64,000 bases of DNA from Rotaria socialis (GCA_905331475.1 CAJNYU010004134.1:107844-171843); one strand, 5' to 3'. Counted from the stretch's first letter, positions 1 through 15,700 are shown. Notes: generated from the letters alone by a model not told the origin. Made by a program: numbers and translations.

Positions 1-3000
1 TCATCTCGAACAATATGGAGATAAAGATGTTCGTTTAAGTATCACAGATGCCCGTTTAATTGATGCAGGTGATTACAGTGCATTAATTAATAATACTCTT
101 CAACCAATAATAAAACTTGATGTTCAACCTCGTGAAATGCAATTACAAATGATTAACTTACCACAAGATACATTTAATGAAACTGAAACATTAAAAATTG
201 ATTGTCAATTTCCACAATCAAATATAAATAAAGATTATAAATGGTATAAAGATAATCAATTATTAAGGCCAAATGATCGTCTTGAAATAAAGAAAGATGC
301 ATTAAATGATTCATTAATTATTCATAATTTACAAATGACTGATGCTGGTGTTTATGAACTTAAAAATCAAAATGCTATTTTACGTACACCTCCAATTAAA
401 ATTATTCCTAGCGAGAAAAAAATAGACGTTCACGAATTACGACCACAAGTCAATTCGAAACTTGTTCATGAAGGTAAAACATAAGGAAAATTCTTCTCTT
501 CAAATATACTCTTTTTCTTTTTTTCTTAATTTTTGTTTAGGTGATACTGTTACTTTTGAATTAACACCAAATTTTGATGTGCCATTGAATAAAATCGAAT
601 TATTTCATGAGAACAATCCCATAACGCATGAACCATATGTTCATATGAAAAAAGATTATAAAACAAATTCAATCACTGTACAAATTGAAGACATTAAAAT
701 ACCTGATCAAGGTTTATATACAGCTATTGTACAAGGCCAATCAGTACCATTAGCTGAATTAATTGTTGAACCACGACCAACAATTATACAAGATATGGAT
801 TTACCAAAGGATGTTTTTTATACCGATGAACGTCTTGAACTTGAATGTGAATTTCCACAGGTACCAAAGGGTGATCAACCAAAATGGTTTAAAAACAATC
901 AACCATTACAATCTACATCAAATGTTCATTTATTGACAGAAAATCAAGGACGAAAACATTCATTAATTATTGATCATTTAAAACCAGACGATACAGGACA
1001 ATATGAATTAAGAGTGAAAGGTTTAATTGTTCGTACACCATTAATTCGTGTTATTCAACGAGACCAACCACAAATTGATGAACCCCCAACGCCTTATATT
1101 GTTACTGAAGTTGAAGATGATCAAGACCAAGATAAACTTAAACCGAAAACATCACAAAGGCGATTAAGTAATGTTGTTATAGAAGATATTACAAATAAAG
1201 ATAATACTTCACGTAAGTTAGATGATAATATTTCTGACTCAAAATTAGTTTTCTTTTTTTATTCATTAAATAACAAATTTGCAATATATTTCGAATATAC
1301 ATCTGAAGATTTGAATAAGATTGATTTGATGATAAAAACTTCTTTTTTTTATTTCTATTTTAACTGATGATCGATTTTAGAGTTTATTTTCTACGAGGAA
1401 AACTTCATGAAAACTTTTTATTTGGTGTTGATCTATAAAATTGAATTAAGTTCATCTCTGTAGAATAAACGAAATAAGATAATTCTCTTCAGATGTCAAT
1501 TTTTTCTTACATATTCTTCGCGTAGATGAAATTTGTGAGAGATCAAAAACACAATTAAACATTTTTAAGACGATAATTACTATGTGTATATTAAGATCAA
1601 CATGACACATAATTGTAATTCAAAGATGATTTAGAATTCTCTAGTTGTTTTCACAAAATTCATAGATATACCTTTTCATGTAAACCACTTGAATTGAAAT
1701 CTATTTTCGAATACAATATACTCAAGTGCAATCAACTAGCATGTATGTGTATTGAAATGTGATAAACGAGAGGCTTATTAAAAAAAGATACGTGACTTTT
1801 TAAAGATAGAAATCAAAAGAAAAGAAATTCTCATTTACTATGATTGACTATTCTATTGGTTCATATTTCCTCAACGTCTAGAAAGCACAAAAAATTCTTT
1901 GAAAAAATTGACTTTTGGAAAAGGCGGAATCTCTCTATGGTCAAGATTTTCCAATAGTTCAACTGTTTATTGACTAGATATGAGTAAGTTCTATGTTTTT
2001 ATGCCTTTGGTCTTGATCTAGAGAAAGCTATTCAAGAATTTATTTGTATTATATCTAAAAAAAAATAACTTTTCAATACGTAGTCGTTTTATTTCATTAG
2101 ATAATGGCTAGCATTGGTTGAGACTATTTCTCCAATTACTTTCTGATTGATATGACTTTCAAAACAATTTACTTATAACCGTAGAATACTTAACTATAAT
2201 ATTTAGGTTTATTTTGGACCAATCTTTTCTCCTAGTTCCACTGCTGACCTCGCTACTAGCAGTTGATGCTATGTGTTTCTAGTTTCTTCAATAGAAAATC
2301 TAGACAGCTACTATGAAGTTATTAATACATTTTATATTTTTAATCCGTAAAATCCTAAGGAAAACGTTTTTATTTCTATTAGTTGAATCAACATCTCGTG
2401 AAAATACTCAACGAGTTCAGGAAGGTGATTCCATTCAATTGAAAGTCGTCAGTACACTTGATATCAAACCCAATCAATTTCGTCTAATACACGATGGTGC
2501 TCCAGTTGATATGAAAAAGCGTTCATCAATTGTTGTTGATCGTGTATCACCTGGTACATATGCTGTGTCATTACTTAACCTTCGTGTATCAGATTCGGGT
2601 CTTTATGAATATCAAATCGAAGGTGCTCCAACACCAAAACATTTAGTTACACTTTATGTTGAGCCCCGACAAGTTAAAGAAAAAGTTCTAGATTTACCAC
2701 AAACAACATTTAATGTTGGCGAATCAATTCTATTTAAAGTTGATTTTGATGAGCATGATCAAATGAATGAAACACCAAAATGGTATAAAAATGAAATGTT
2801 TATTTCAATGAATTCAAGTCCAAGACATAAACAAACTACTGATCATATTAATCGTACGCATACATTTGAAATATATAATTTACAATTAGAAGATAGTGGA
2901 GTTTATGAAATGCGTACACCCAATTTATCAGTAAAAACACCTGAAATTAAAATTATACCGCAACAGGGACCAAAACCGACAGAAGAAGAAGTCCGTCCAC

Positions 3001-3766
3001 AAGAAGTTGTTCGACAATCATCAGTCACTATCGATATGAAAAAACCTCGGGAACAATTACAGTATGTTCAATACATTTTTATTTTGAACTATACATGAAA
3101 TATAATTCTCATATGTTTAGGGAATCTCAACCTGTCGAAGAATTTCAACCTATTGAAGAAAACATCCCTGTTCATGAAGTAACTGAAGGCGATATGATGC
3201 ATTTAACTGTTGAAAAGCCTTCAACTGTTAATTTATCTGATATAAAATTATATAAAAATAATCAACCATTATTGCCATCAAAAAATATACATACTGAAAC
3301 AACATCACCAACTACACTTGATATAAAATTTTCACCTGTTGAATTAATTGATTGTGGTTATTATTCAATTAGTATACGTGATCAAATTCAGCCAATAATG
3401 CAATTAAATGTGCGTGAAAAACCTATTCAAAGACAAATTATGAATTTACCCCAAGACACATTTCTTGAAAATGAAACATTGACTATTGAATGCAAATTTG
3501 ATTCAAAACCAGACACAGAATTTATTTGGACCAAAGATGGATCTATTTTGTTAAATGATTCAAGAATTAATATTAAACAAAAGAATGAAACGTTTACTTT
3601 AGTCATTAAAGACTTAAAATTGTCAGATCAAGGTGTTTATTCACTTGAAAGCAAATATTTAATATTAGATACGCCATTTATTAATATTTTACCAAAACCG
3701 CAACCGCAACCACAACAACAACCAACTGTTCAAATTGAACACGATGAGACAATAGTAAATATACAA
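1..3766 (+). other. N-proximal two-Ig modules of the giant gene
   Basis: Four exons each encode one pair of Ig-like domains (the first pair is cut by the window edge). The first member of each pair is non-canonical: it has the F-strand D-x-G-x-Y pattern but usually lacks the B-strand Cys and C-strand Trp. The second begins with a conserved segment such as MNLPQDTF, keeps the B-strand Cys and the Trp (W-Y-K or W-T-K), and ends in a T-P-x-I strand. Each pair is followed by a short acidic, proline-rich linker. The same pair architecture returns at 10906-12550 and 15870-17953, so this is a two-domain super-repeat. Confidence 0.8.
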
Positions 3767-6700
3767 GTAAGATTAAAATCACCAATAACCCACAAAGAGA
3801 ATATTTGAGAATGGTTTCAAGGGATGGATATGACTGTGCTTCTAGATTTCTCGCGTTTGAATGCCTTGAATTTCGAATTTCTGAATGATGGATAGTGATG
3901 AGAGTTGTCAGAAACGAAAGAGGAACATATCAAAAGAAAACATTTTGTGATTCTGTTGAAAGATTCCAAAGAAGCATTGAGAATTGTGTGAGATGCATTT
4001 CTAATCAATTCGTTTGTTAAAAGAGATTACTTTTATTATGTATGATCTATTTATTTTAGCCAAATGCAACAGTTATTGATAAAGAAGATAAAATTGAAGA
4101 AATAACGGTAACAGAACAACCATTAGAGCAAACTTCGGCGCCTACAGCTCAAATTGAATCTGAAGATAATCAATCAAATGAAAAAGTAACAGCAACGACA
4201 ACAGTCGAACAACAGGAAACTTCATTTCAAGCTAATGCATCAGCTACCAAACCTGAACAAACAACAGAAGATATTATTGTTCAAACTCAAGTAATATGGA
4301 ATAGAAACGAATAAAGAGATTAGTAATCATTTGTTTTTATTTTATTTTTTAGGAGCTGATTCCCACTGAACAAGTTGTTGAAATTAAAGCAGTAACGATT
4401 GAAGAAATTCAACCACAACCGACAGTAACTGTAACTAATCAACAAGAAGAAATTATTGAACAAGTGAAAATTTCTTTTATTTCATTAGTTCGGTATAGAT
4501 ATGAATTCATTTTTAGGCAATTGTTACGTCCGTCGAACAACAGGAACCTGCTATTGAAAGTCAAGAAAATGAAGTTGTTACAACAACTCAAGTTGAAGAG
4601 CAACCATTACTTCTAGCTACAGTCGGTGAAACATCAACATCAGCTCAACCAGAAACCGAAGAATATGTAAGTTAAATTTTTCATTCTTTGCTGTGAATAT
4701 AGCTGACACAAAAAAAGTTTAATATCATAACGAATGAGTCATTCGTCGTGGCTATCATTTACGCTAAAAACTAATTCTCTGTTGCGTTGAAATGAAAGAG
4801 ACAAATGATTGAAATATTATGCTTAAGAAAGCATAACCCAATATTACGGGAAAGAAAAAGAAAAATTATCTGTGTTAGTCAATTTTGACAAACGAAACGA
4901 TTGAAACTAATAAAATAAAAAGTTTCCCTATTGATAACCCTGTTGAACAAGTCTGTTTTTCACGGAAAAATCAATTACATATTGATTGATAAAGATATAA
5001 AAGCATGCTACAAACTATAGAATGCGACACGTATTCAAATCTCAAAGCAGAAAATCCACATTTCTTCATCGCACGAAGAACGTAACATATTTTTAGCAAT
5101 TCGTAAAACTCGCAAATGAAACCGTTGAAGAAATAAAAGCGATTGAAAAACTACTAACGTCTACACAGGTCAACAGTAACGAAAAACCTACTATTAACGA
5201 AGGACAACTTGATGATACCAAATTAAAAATCACCGAAATTGCAACAGATACTGAAAATAACGATGAAAAGGTAAACATTTCACAATACGAAAGCGATAAA
5301 CTTTTTCTAATTGAAACAAACTATTGACAGAATGTGCGTACTACTGATGCTACAAATTTCAAGGAATCTTTGAACTCTGTTGTCGCTGTTGAACAGGAAA
5401 CGGTACAGACTGAAAACCTACAAATACTTGAAGTAGGAGAAAAACATATTATAACTACCGTCTCGGATAATCAAACGCCATCTGAAATACCCATAGATAC
5501 TATAAATGCGCCAGAACAAAATCTAGAAATTCTAACCATAGATGAACAGGCCACTGAATACAAATTTGTAAAAAAACCTGATTCAGGAAACACAACAGTT
5601 GAAGACGCCATAAGCCAAGAACCAGAATCATTAGTAACGATTGATACTTCTCATATCATACATGAAGTGACTCACGATAAAAAAACAATCGAAAAACACA
5701 ACAAAACTTCTACAGAAACTGAATCCACCACGAAAAACATACTAAAACAGGTAGATGAACCTACTCCATTACTACAGGAGCAAGAATGGGTGATGTCTTC
5801 AACTAAAGAACAGACCATGACGAACGATGCGAATGTTCTTGAACCTCGCGAACTGCCAGAGAAACTGCCAAAGGAACTTCATAATACTGAACAAAACGAC
5901 ATCCCTACTCTTGAAGCTCCAGCAACAAAACTTGAAGCGCCTAAAGTAAATGCTGAGAGCGTAGAGTCGATCCGTACACTCGTCGACCAGCCAATTTCCA
6001 AACAAACAACACAAATTCAAGAAGACTCTTCTTCAATTGAAAAATCTGACGAAAGACAACCTATCCTACACGATGATCTATTTACAAATGAGACTATGCA
6101 ACCAGTTCAACAAACTACTTATACCATTATAGAAGAACCCTTGCAAACGAGTAACTCTACTGAGCAAAATCAGGAGCCAGAAGAAATCCGAACAGAGACC
6201 GTCACTCAACAAGTCACTACTGCAGAAAATATCAGTGAAGAAAAATCTGAAACTAGAACAGTGAATATGGAAGAATTCACTATCAGCGAGAAGAAAATTC
6301 ATGAGAAGAAAACAGCCGTTGACGCAAAACAAGAACATAGCACTGCAACTACCTCTATAACTGGAGTGGAAATTGACGATACGTTAACACTAACACCTTT
6401 GCTTGCTGATGAGTTAGCCACACGAGTTTCTGAAGTCGGAACAACGGAACCACATGAGATACCAATTGGTAGCCAACACAACATACCCGGAACTGTAATC
6501 ATACCTTCTGAAAAACCGTTCACCACAGATAAAATGAACAAGATTGAAATAATTCCAGCAATTGATCAAACTATTGGCATAACCGACACAGAACAAACTG
6601 TTCCAAACGTCATCTTCCCTGAAATCGAAAGAGAAACAAAGCCGGATGAAAACGTTTCACCAACTGAACAGATCACTACCACAACAGTGACTATAGAAGA

Positions 6701-9700
6701 ACTCGCTATCAGCGAAGATGTAAATGAAAAAAAGAAAGCACCTGTTGACGAACAACCGAAAGAAACTACGGACACTGAAACGGTATCAATGACAGAAGAA
6801 ACAGCTGAAGACACACCAATGTCTACAGCTCCACTTGTGACAGAAAAATCAGAAACAGCAACAGTCATTGCCGAAAATGAGGGAGTACTTACTAACGAAC
6901 AACCGAAACGAACTCATGGAATTGACATGATTTTGACAAAAAGAGAAACAGTCGAAGACATATTGATGTCTACAGCTTCACTTGAGGAAGAAAAACCAGA
7001 AGTGGAATCGACACCACGAGTTTCCGACCAGGATACAGCTGAACTAAGTATGAAACCACTTGCAGACGAACAGATCGATGCGAAACATACAACTGAACAA
7101 GTATTGCCAACAACTGCAACAGAAACTATCGTAAACGAAGAAGTAACTGAGACGGAAACGATCCGAACAGTCGATGGCACTGTTCAAAATGCAATATTTT
7201 CTGAAATCGAAGAAGAAAAAAAGCCGTATGAAAACATTTTTCCAAAGGAACGTCTCACTAACAATGAAGACTTCATAGATGAAAAATTTGATACACCAAC
7301 AGTGACTAGTGAACAACTCTCAACCAATGAGGTTTTAACTGAAGAACAGACAGCACCTCCTGGCAAACAGCCGAAAGAAACTACGGATACTGAAACAGTA
7401 CCGACAACAGAAGAGACGACTGAAGACGCCCTCGTGTATCCAGCTCCACTTGTGGAAGAAAACACGGGAGTGGAATCGACACTACGAGCTTCAGACGAGG
7501 ACATAGTCGAACTAAATCAGAAATCACTTGCAGATCAAGAAATCTCGCCAGAAACTGAAAAACGTATCGTAACTGAACAATTAACTAAACCTGAAACGAT
7601 TTCAACAGTGGATCAAACTATCGACGTGGTCGACACTGAACAAACTGTTCCAAACGCCATCTTCCCTGAAATCGAAACAGAAACAAAGCCGGCTGAAAAC
7701 GTTTCATCAACTGAACAGATCACTACCAGTGAAAACTTTAAGGATGAAAAATCTGAAACATCAACAGTGACTATCGAAGAACTCATTACCAGCGAGGATG
7801 TAACTGAAGAAAAGAAAGGAGCTATTGATGAACAATCGAAACTAGCGACGGAGAATGGAACAATACAGACTACAGTTCCACTTGCGGAAGAAAAATTAGA
7901 AACAACTACAGGGGCTGTCGAACAACTCACTACTACTAAGGATATAACCACAGAACAGAAAATACTTCATGACGAACAGCTAAAAGAAGCTGCTGAGACT
8001 GAAACGATTTTGCCAGCCGAAGAAATAATTGAAGACACGGTGATACCAAAAGCTTCAGTTGCGGAAGAAATATCAGAAGTGAAAACCGTGAAATCAGCAC
8101 TACAAGTTTCTGCTGTGACGACAAGTGCACAAATTGAGAAACTAGTTGTAGATCAACCAATCGAAGACAATTTGTCAGAAGTCGAGAAAAATATGGAAAA
8201 CGAAAACAAAAACGAAAAAGTAACTGCAATTGAACAGATGTCCAGAACTGATCACACAGTTGACGACGTTGTTGTTCCTGAAATTACCGAAAACGCAAAG
8301 TCCGGTGACACAGCTCCAATCGTTGAACAGATCATCTTTGTAGAAAATTTCAGTGAAGAGAACCCCGAAAAAACAGCAACGGTGACTGTTGAAGAACTCG
8401 CTACCATTGAGGAGATCCATAAAAAAGAGGAAACATCTATTTACCAACAACAGAAGCATCCCACTGAAACTACATCCACCACCGAAGAGGGAATAGAAGA
8501 GACATTAACCGTTGAAACTCCAGTTGTTCAAGAAACATCGAAACCACAAACAATTGATTCAACTTCACACTTTGTCGAAGAGGAAACCACAAAGCAAACT
8601 GAAAATCCAATTATAGACCATGCAATTGAAGCGAAACTCAAAGCAGGAGAAACCTTGTCAATAAATGAAAACATAGTTACTGAAAACCCCATCACAAAAG
8701 GCGAGATCACTAGAATTGAAACGATTCCAATAAATGAGGAAGCTGTAAGCACAATCATAGGAGAAGAAATAATTGAAAGCGTTGTCTCTACTAGTGTGAA
8801 AGAAGAGTTGCAGCCTCGTGAGACCTTTTCAAATGATGAACAGCTTACTACTATACAGCACATTGACAACGCAAAATCGCAAACTACACAAGTGCCTATG
8901 GAAGAACACGTTGTCACTAAGGAGGCCAATGCGGAAGTAAACGCGACCGTTGACGAAGAACAGAAATACCCCAGTCAAGTTGCAGCTGAAACTGCGACTG
9001 CAGCGACTACCGAAGAACAAATAGCAGGCACGTTGACGCCTAAAACTCAACTTGTCTCAGAGATGCCAAAAGTACAAACAGTCGAATTAGAGTCACATGT
9101 TTCTGAAAAGGAGACCATGGAACAACTTCAGAAACCGATCGAAGATCAGCAATCCAGAGAAAACTCGACAGTTGAAGAAACTTTACCAACAATTGAATAT
9201 ATACCCACTGAAAAAAATGTCATACAGGACGACTCAACTACAATTGAAACCACTCAAATAGCTGCTGAAACTATTGACACAGCTGACACAGAAAAAACTG
9301 TTCCAAAAATGATTTTTCCTGAAATCGAAGAAGAATCAAAGATCGATGAAAGCGTTTCTCCAACGGAACAGGTCACTACCACTGAAAATTTCAAGAATGA
9401 AAATTCTGACACACCAACAATGACTATTGAAGAACTCACTAGTACTGAGGTTGTAACTGAAAAAGAGAAAGCGCCTGTTGATACGCAACCGAAAGAAATA
9501 ATTACTGACGCCGAACCTGTATCGACAACAGAAGAAACAACTGAAGGTACGCTTATATATGTAGCTCCAATTGCGGACGAAAATACAGAAGTGGAATCGA
9601 AACCACGAGTTACCAACGAAAGCACAACCGAATTAAACGAGAAACCAATTGCAGATAAACAAATCTTGCCATTAACTGAAAAAACTATCGTAAACGAAGA

Positions 9701-12700
9701 TTTAACTGACATTGAGACGAATTCAACAGTTATTCAAACTACTGGCACGATCGACACAGAAAAAACTGTTCCAAACGTGACCTTTCCTGAAATTGAAGAA
9801 CAATCAAACTCCGATGAAATAGTTTCACGAACTGAACAGACCACTACCAATGAAGACTTGGGGGAACAAAAACCTGAAATAGCAACAGTGGTCACCAAGG
9901 AATTTACTTCCAGCGAGGATGCAACTGAAGAAGAGAAAGTACATGTTCACGAACAACAGAAGGGAACTGCTGAAAATGACACTAACACTATATCGACCAC
10001 CAAAGAACACTTTGAAGAAACATCTATACCCAAAACTCGACTTTTCGAGAAAACATCAGAAGCAGAAGACGTCGGATCAATATCATCAGTTTCTGAAGAC
10101 GAGGCTACGAAAGAACTCGAAAAAACAAGTTTAAGCAAACAATTCGAGGAGATGCCTAGGGTTGATGAAACCTTGTCTAGAGCTCCAGTTACAGTCATCG
10201 AGAAAAATTCGTCATCAACGGAACAAGTATCACCACAAATATCTGTCAGTAGCGAAGAAGTATCTGCAGTTTTAAGTGTACCTACAATCATGCAGCATAG
10301 TTCAACTATTGCTACAAATGAAATCATTGAGGAGGATATATCATCCGGAAAGAGTGATGTACGCAAATCCATCGAAAAGAGTTCAAACGTTGAACCCAAC
10401 ATGAATATAGGGGAATTGCTTGAACAGCGGGAGCTAAGAAATGTTCCTGAAGAACAGGTGTCGGAAAAGAATGCTCCCCTAGAACTCATGCAAGAGACGC
10501 TGAAACAATCACTAGGCAAAACAAATACAACGGACGAGACACTGATACATAAAACAGTTGAAATTGAAAGTGTTCCTGTGCTCGAACCCGCTGAAGAAGA
10601 GCAAGCGGCAAAAGTTGTGACGGAATCATCTTCTCATAATAGACAAGATGCTCCGGAAGTTGCCGTTGACAACGAAGATGCAGCTGTAATTTCCGAAGCA
10701 TATATGCACGACCATCAGAAAGTAAGCGCGCTATCCGCAACGAGCTTCCGCCGATCAAGCCGCTTATAAACAAAATTGTCTAATCGAATCCTAGGCCCGG
10801 AAAAGCTTTCGCACACCCAGTCTCGTAGCTTGCTTATCGCGAAGTCTCTTTTTTTATGCATGATATTCTAAAAACTCTGATTATTATGGGCTCCCCCTCT
10901 TTTAGCCGCTGAAAGTCTTCGAATTGCCTGTCCAACACGTTCAAGAGAACAGCGACGTTACGGTGACTATTCAAGTCCCAATCAGTACAAATCTAATACT
11001 TCTCAAAGATGGTATTCAGCAATCCTTATCCGACCATGTAGAATTTACCCCTGTTTCATACAACACGGTGCAACTAAATATAAAAAAGGTAAAACCGGAG
11101 GACGAAGGTGAATACGTTATCCAAATTGATGAAACACACCAGCCAATCATGAAACTTCAAGTAACACCCGCACCTGTTATTCGACAAGAAATGCAATTAC
11201 CGAAAACAGAATTCAATCAAAACGAGACACTCACTATCGCTTGTCAATTTGATGCTTCACCAGAAGAACCGTTTATCTTTCTTCATAATGATCAACCCAT
11301 TGCATCAGACTCTCGTGTAACAACAGTTGTGGAAGACAATAAATATACGATCATTGTAAAAGATCTTCGTCCAGACGAAGATGGCGGTGTTTACACATTA
11401 AAATCTGATCATTTGATTCTGTACACGCCGAATATCACTGTTGTTTCTCAAGAGAAAAAACCTCATATTGAAACAGCAACAACAATCGAAGAAGAAATAG
11501 TTTTTATTGTGCCAGACCAACGGCAATCTCAACCTGCTACCCAAGAAGAAGAAGAACAAGTGACAAAAATATTAGAAGAAACAAAGGTAAGACCATTTGC
11601 ACTGTCGTTCGATGTTTTTCATGGTTCTTACTTCGCGATTTAGCCTGAAGAAAAAAGCGAAATTCCAATTCAAGAAGTCGAAGAAACTACTACTGTCACA
11701 TTGACAATACAATTACCCGAAGGTACATTTCATACAGAAGTTATACTACTGAAAAACAACGAAGAATTACACCCGTCCGAACATATCAAATTGGCTAAAA
11801 CATCCCCAACAACTGTTGAGATTCAAATCATCAGGGCTAAGCCTGATGATGAAGGAAAGTACAGTGTTCTTATCGACGGAAAAGAACAACCAGTAATGCA
11901 ANGAAGAAACTACTACTGTCACATTGACAATACAATTACCCGAAGGTACATTTCATACAGAAGTTATACTACTGAAAAACAACGAAGAATTACACCCGTC
12001 CGAACATATCAAATTGGCTAAAACATCGCCAACAACTGTTGAGATTCAAATCATCAGGGCTAAGCCTGATGATGAAGGAAAGTACAGTGTTCTTATCGAC
12101 GGAAAAGAACAACCAGTAATGCAACTCAAAGTTATACCAAAGCCTGTTATACATCAGATAATGGAACTTCCTCAAACAAACTTTAAAGAAGGCGCAACGC
12201 TGACAATCAAATACCAGCTCGACACTATACCTGAAGAAACATTTGAATTTCTACGAAATGGAATACCTCTTACACCGGATGATCGAATTTCGACTAAGGT
12301 GGAAGATAATAAATATACGATCACCGTAAAAAATCTTCGTCCAGATGAAGATGAAGGTGTTTACACATTGAAATCAGATCATTTGATTCTCGATACACCA
12401 TCTATATCAGTGACCGGTATAAACAAAAAAGGAGAAAAACCTGAAGTAGTTGACGTTGTGGAAGAAATCGAAGAAGAAATTATCGTAGTCGAGCCTATCA
12501 ATCAACGAGAACTCGTCGATGTCGAAGTACTGAAAATACAAAGCGGCAAGGTAAGCTTACTGTAACTGAAGTTTCTTGGAACTTTCGTAGCAGAAACAAT
12601 GAAGTTGTGCCGAAAAACGTGTTCTCGTTTTTTTATAATCTAATAGTTACCTGAAGTATGGACTACAAGTACTGTAACAGACGAAACTGGACAGGATGCA

Positions 12701-15700
12701 AGTACCAATATGGAAACGAACGTGACGACAGTGGACGAAGAAGACAAAACTGTGACCGAAACAGTTGACAACGATTTACCTGCTATCATCACACAGAAAT
12801 TAGAAGAAGTAACACAAATAAAAATTATTCAGGAACAAGTACGACTACCACAAGGGATAGATAGCCGTTGAATAGAAATTTGCGAGCACACTTTAACCGA
12901 TGAAAGTCGTGAACGACGCTCAAAGCCTAAAACCGAGGAAAATTGAAATAAAAAAGGAGAACGCCTCAAATACGGTTATCGACAATTGAAAAATCAATAC
13001 AAATTACTGTGAAAATACGCTATATGTAATTTCAAGCGCCCCCAGCTCTCTTATTATCCGTGATAGCAAACGAAGTGACATGAAATCGCTACATTACACA
13101 TACACAGACGATGTGTGTAAGGCACAAATAACACATTGCCCGATAGAAAAATCACATTAAAGTACCCCGACAGCGAAACTTCATAAGAACGAACAGAAAT
13201 CTACAGAATCGTGACTGTAAATTGATTTCCGTAACTAAGCAGCAAAAACGAGAAAGACATCACTAAATATCGAAAAGACTTTTACTACTAATGTATCTAT
13301 AATAAAACGACTAGATTTCCTTCCTATGCAAAGGCACCAAAGCTGAACCAAAACCCGGAAAACTGAAAATTCCCATATAAGTACCTTTGACTGACTGAAA
13401 AGAGGATGACGCCTACCATTTCTCTTCACGCTACATATTTAGAGACGCATATTTCTACCTAAAAAACATAACAGGCTCCCGCCAATACTTGCGCTCCAGT
13501 CATAAAGTTACATCAAGACAAGTTAATAACATCATTGCAGCTGCAAACACCTAGAATTAGTAATTCCATCTTTTTTCAGCCGAACGAACTCCAAGAACCT
13601 ACAAATTTTCCAAGTGAAACAACAACTGACAACGAAGACAATCCGGAATTCAAACATCCAGACGCCCATCAAGCAACTTTACAAACGAAAGAGCGAGACA
13701 CTGAAGAAGAAAAACCTCGACCACCTGAACTAGAAAAGCCAAAATCAACCGACCAAGAAAAACCCTTATCAGCTCTGGAAGAAGAACCAGCTGGAGTGGT
13801 CGAAGAAAGTTCAACACCTGTAGAAGAAGAGAAACCAAAACCAACCGAAGAAGAAACGGCACTGCCAGTGAAAGAAGGAAAGTCAGTGCCACTGGAAGAA
13901 GATCAATCGAAACCAACCGATGAAGACAAAACCGTACAAGTGAAAGAAGAAAAAGCAGTACCAGTTGTCGAAGAAAGTACATCACCGGTAGAAGAACAGA
14001 AACCGAAACCAACCGAAGAGGAAAAACCAATGCCGGTTCTCGAAGAAACTTCAACACCGGTTGAGGAAGGGAAACCGAAACCAACCGAAGAAGAAAAACC
14101 AATGCCGGTTGTCGAAGAAACTTCAACACCCGTTGTCGAAGATACTTCAACACCGATAGAAGAAGAGAAACCGAAACCCACCGATGAGGACAAGACCGTG
14201 CCAGTTGTTGAAGGAATTTTGACACCACTGGAAGAGGTGAAGCCGAAATTAGTGGGCGACGAGAAGCTGGAAGCAGCCGAAAAGGAGAAACCGCATGCGA
14301 TCGAACAGGAGGAAAGTCTCCTAGTTGAAGAAGAAAATGGAAAATCGGCTGAGGAAAAGAGACCAAAAGCAACTGAAGAAGATTTACCATTACAAGCGGA
14401 TGAAGTGAAGACGAAGGGTTTTGTAGAGGAGAACGCTGCACCAACTGATGGCGAGAAATCCACAGCAATGGAAGAAGTGAAGCGAACTCAAATTGAAGTG
14501 CAGGAGCCGGTTGCAGAACTAGAAAACCAGCTAATCGAAGATGTAAAAACTGAACCTGGCGAAGAGGCGGATCGCAAAGCAATTAAAGAAGAGAAATCAA
14601 CACCGGACTTACGAGAAGAGTCCACATCAATCGAAAAAAAGAGTGTACAAGAAGTGGACGAGGTAATACAGAAGCCTGTCGAAGATAGTCGTCGAATTTT
14701 ACTGGAAATAGATGGAAAATAACTCATAGACGAGCATTCGTAGTTGTTGATTGATTCGTTGAAATATGAGCTAGTGGAAAAGAGTATTGAACAACAGGAG
14801 AAGCACAATAAACTCTAGTGGTAGTAGTAGATACAGAAAAAGTAGGTAAAAATAAGAGTCGATAGGACTTTATCACCAAAACCTATTGTGTGTTCAAACT
14901 AAAAATTTTGCGGTCATGGAAGAGAGGGCCACCTTGGCAGTAGCAGCTGAATACAATTGAGCAAGAATGAAAAGAATCACTGGCATGCACGAAGCATGAA
15001 TGAATGAGAATTGGCAAAAAGACGTCAATAAATGACGAAGGAGGAAAATAAACGAATATGGTGGAGCCTGTATCCCTGAAATTCAAAAAACAGCACGACG
15101 TGTTGAAGAAGAGAATGATTATAAGGTGTAGAGTTCAGACAGCGAGTTACTGGATGCGCATAGATAGCGGTTTGTTGAAAGAGAATAGACACTACTTAAG
15201 TAGAAAGAAGGAGAGAAAGTTTAGGTAGATGTTATTGAAGAAGAAGAATCCTATTTAACGCAAGCGAAAAGCAAATGTGTCTCAAAATAACTTGGTGTCA
15301 TTAGGGAGCGAGACGTTAGTACGATTTATTAAATGGAAAAGTAAGCTGCTAGAGAGGATGAAGCAGCTGTAAATCAATAAAACAACAAGTTTACCTGCAA
15401 AGGAATGTCCTGAGGAGAATCGAAAACAGAAAAAAGAAAAGTCAGTCCCAAGTAAAACGAGAGCCCTTCGAGATTGGAACACCATTAGTGTAGGCAAAAC
15501 TAATCACCCAACAGACACAGTAGTCAACATAGAGACATGAAAACAGAAAAGTTCCTACAGATAGTTTACCAAAAGAATGCCACTACAACAACTGAGCGAA
15601 TTAATAGGACAAAAATCACTGCTTCTCTCGTGTTAGCATTCGATTCAGTGCAGATGTTCTGCTTGCAGAGCAAGTGGAACAACAAATGTCATACGATACC

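Larger units (their letters stand above)
10906..12550 (+). other. Two Ig-pair exons, second one disturbed by an N
   Basis: Exon 10906-11586 encodes one A+B Ig pair with an acidic tail. Exon 11644-12550 encodes the next pair but contains a tandem 222-bp block and an ambiguous base at 11902. With the N in place the frame shifts by one. With a single collapsed copy (or with the N removed) the frame is continuous, reading V-M-Q-L-K-V-I-P. The exon ends in a very acidic tail (E-E-I-E-E-E-I-I-V-V-E) before a donor GTAAGC at 12551. Confidence 0.75.

Noticed and set aside
5799..10519. Many antisense open frames opposite the 5.4-kb Thr/Glu-rich exon
   Set aside because: They are Ser/Val/Phe-rich mirror images of GAA/ACA codon repeats on the coding strand. 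They have no domains, and none has splice or start context of its own.
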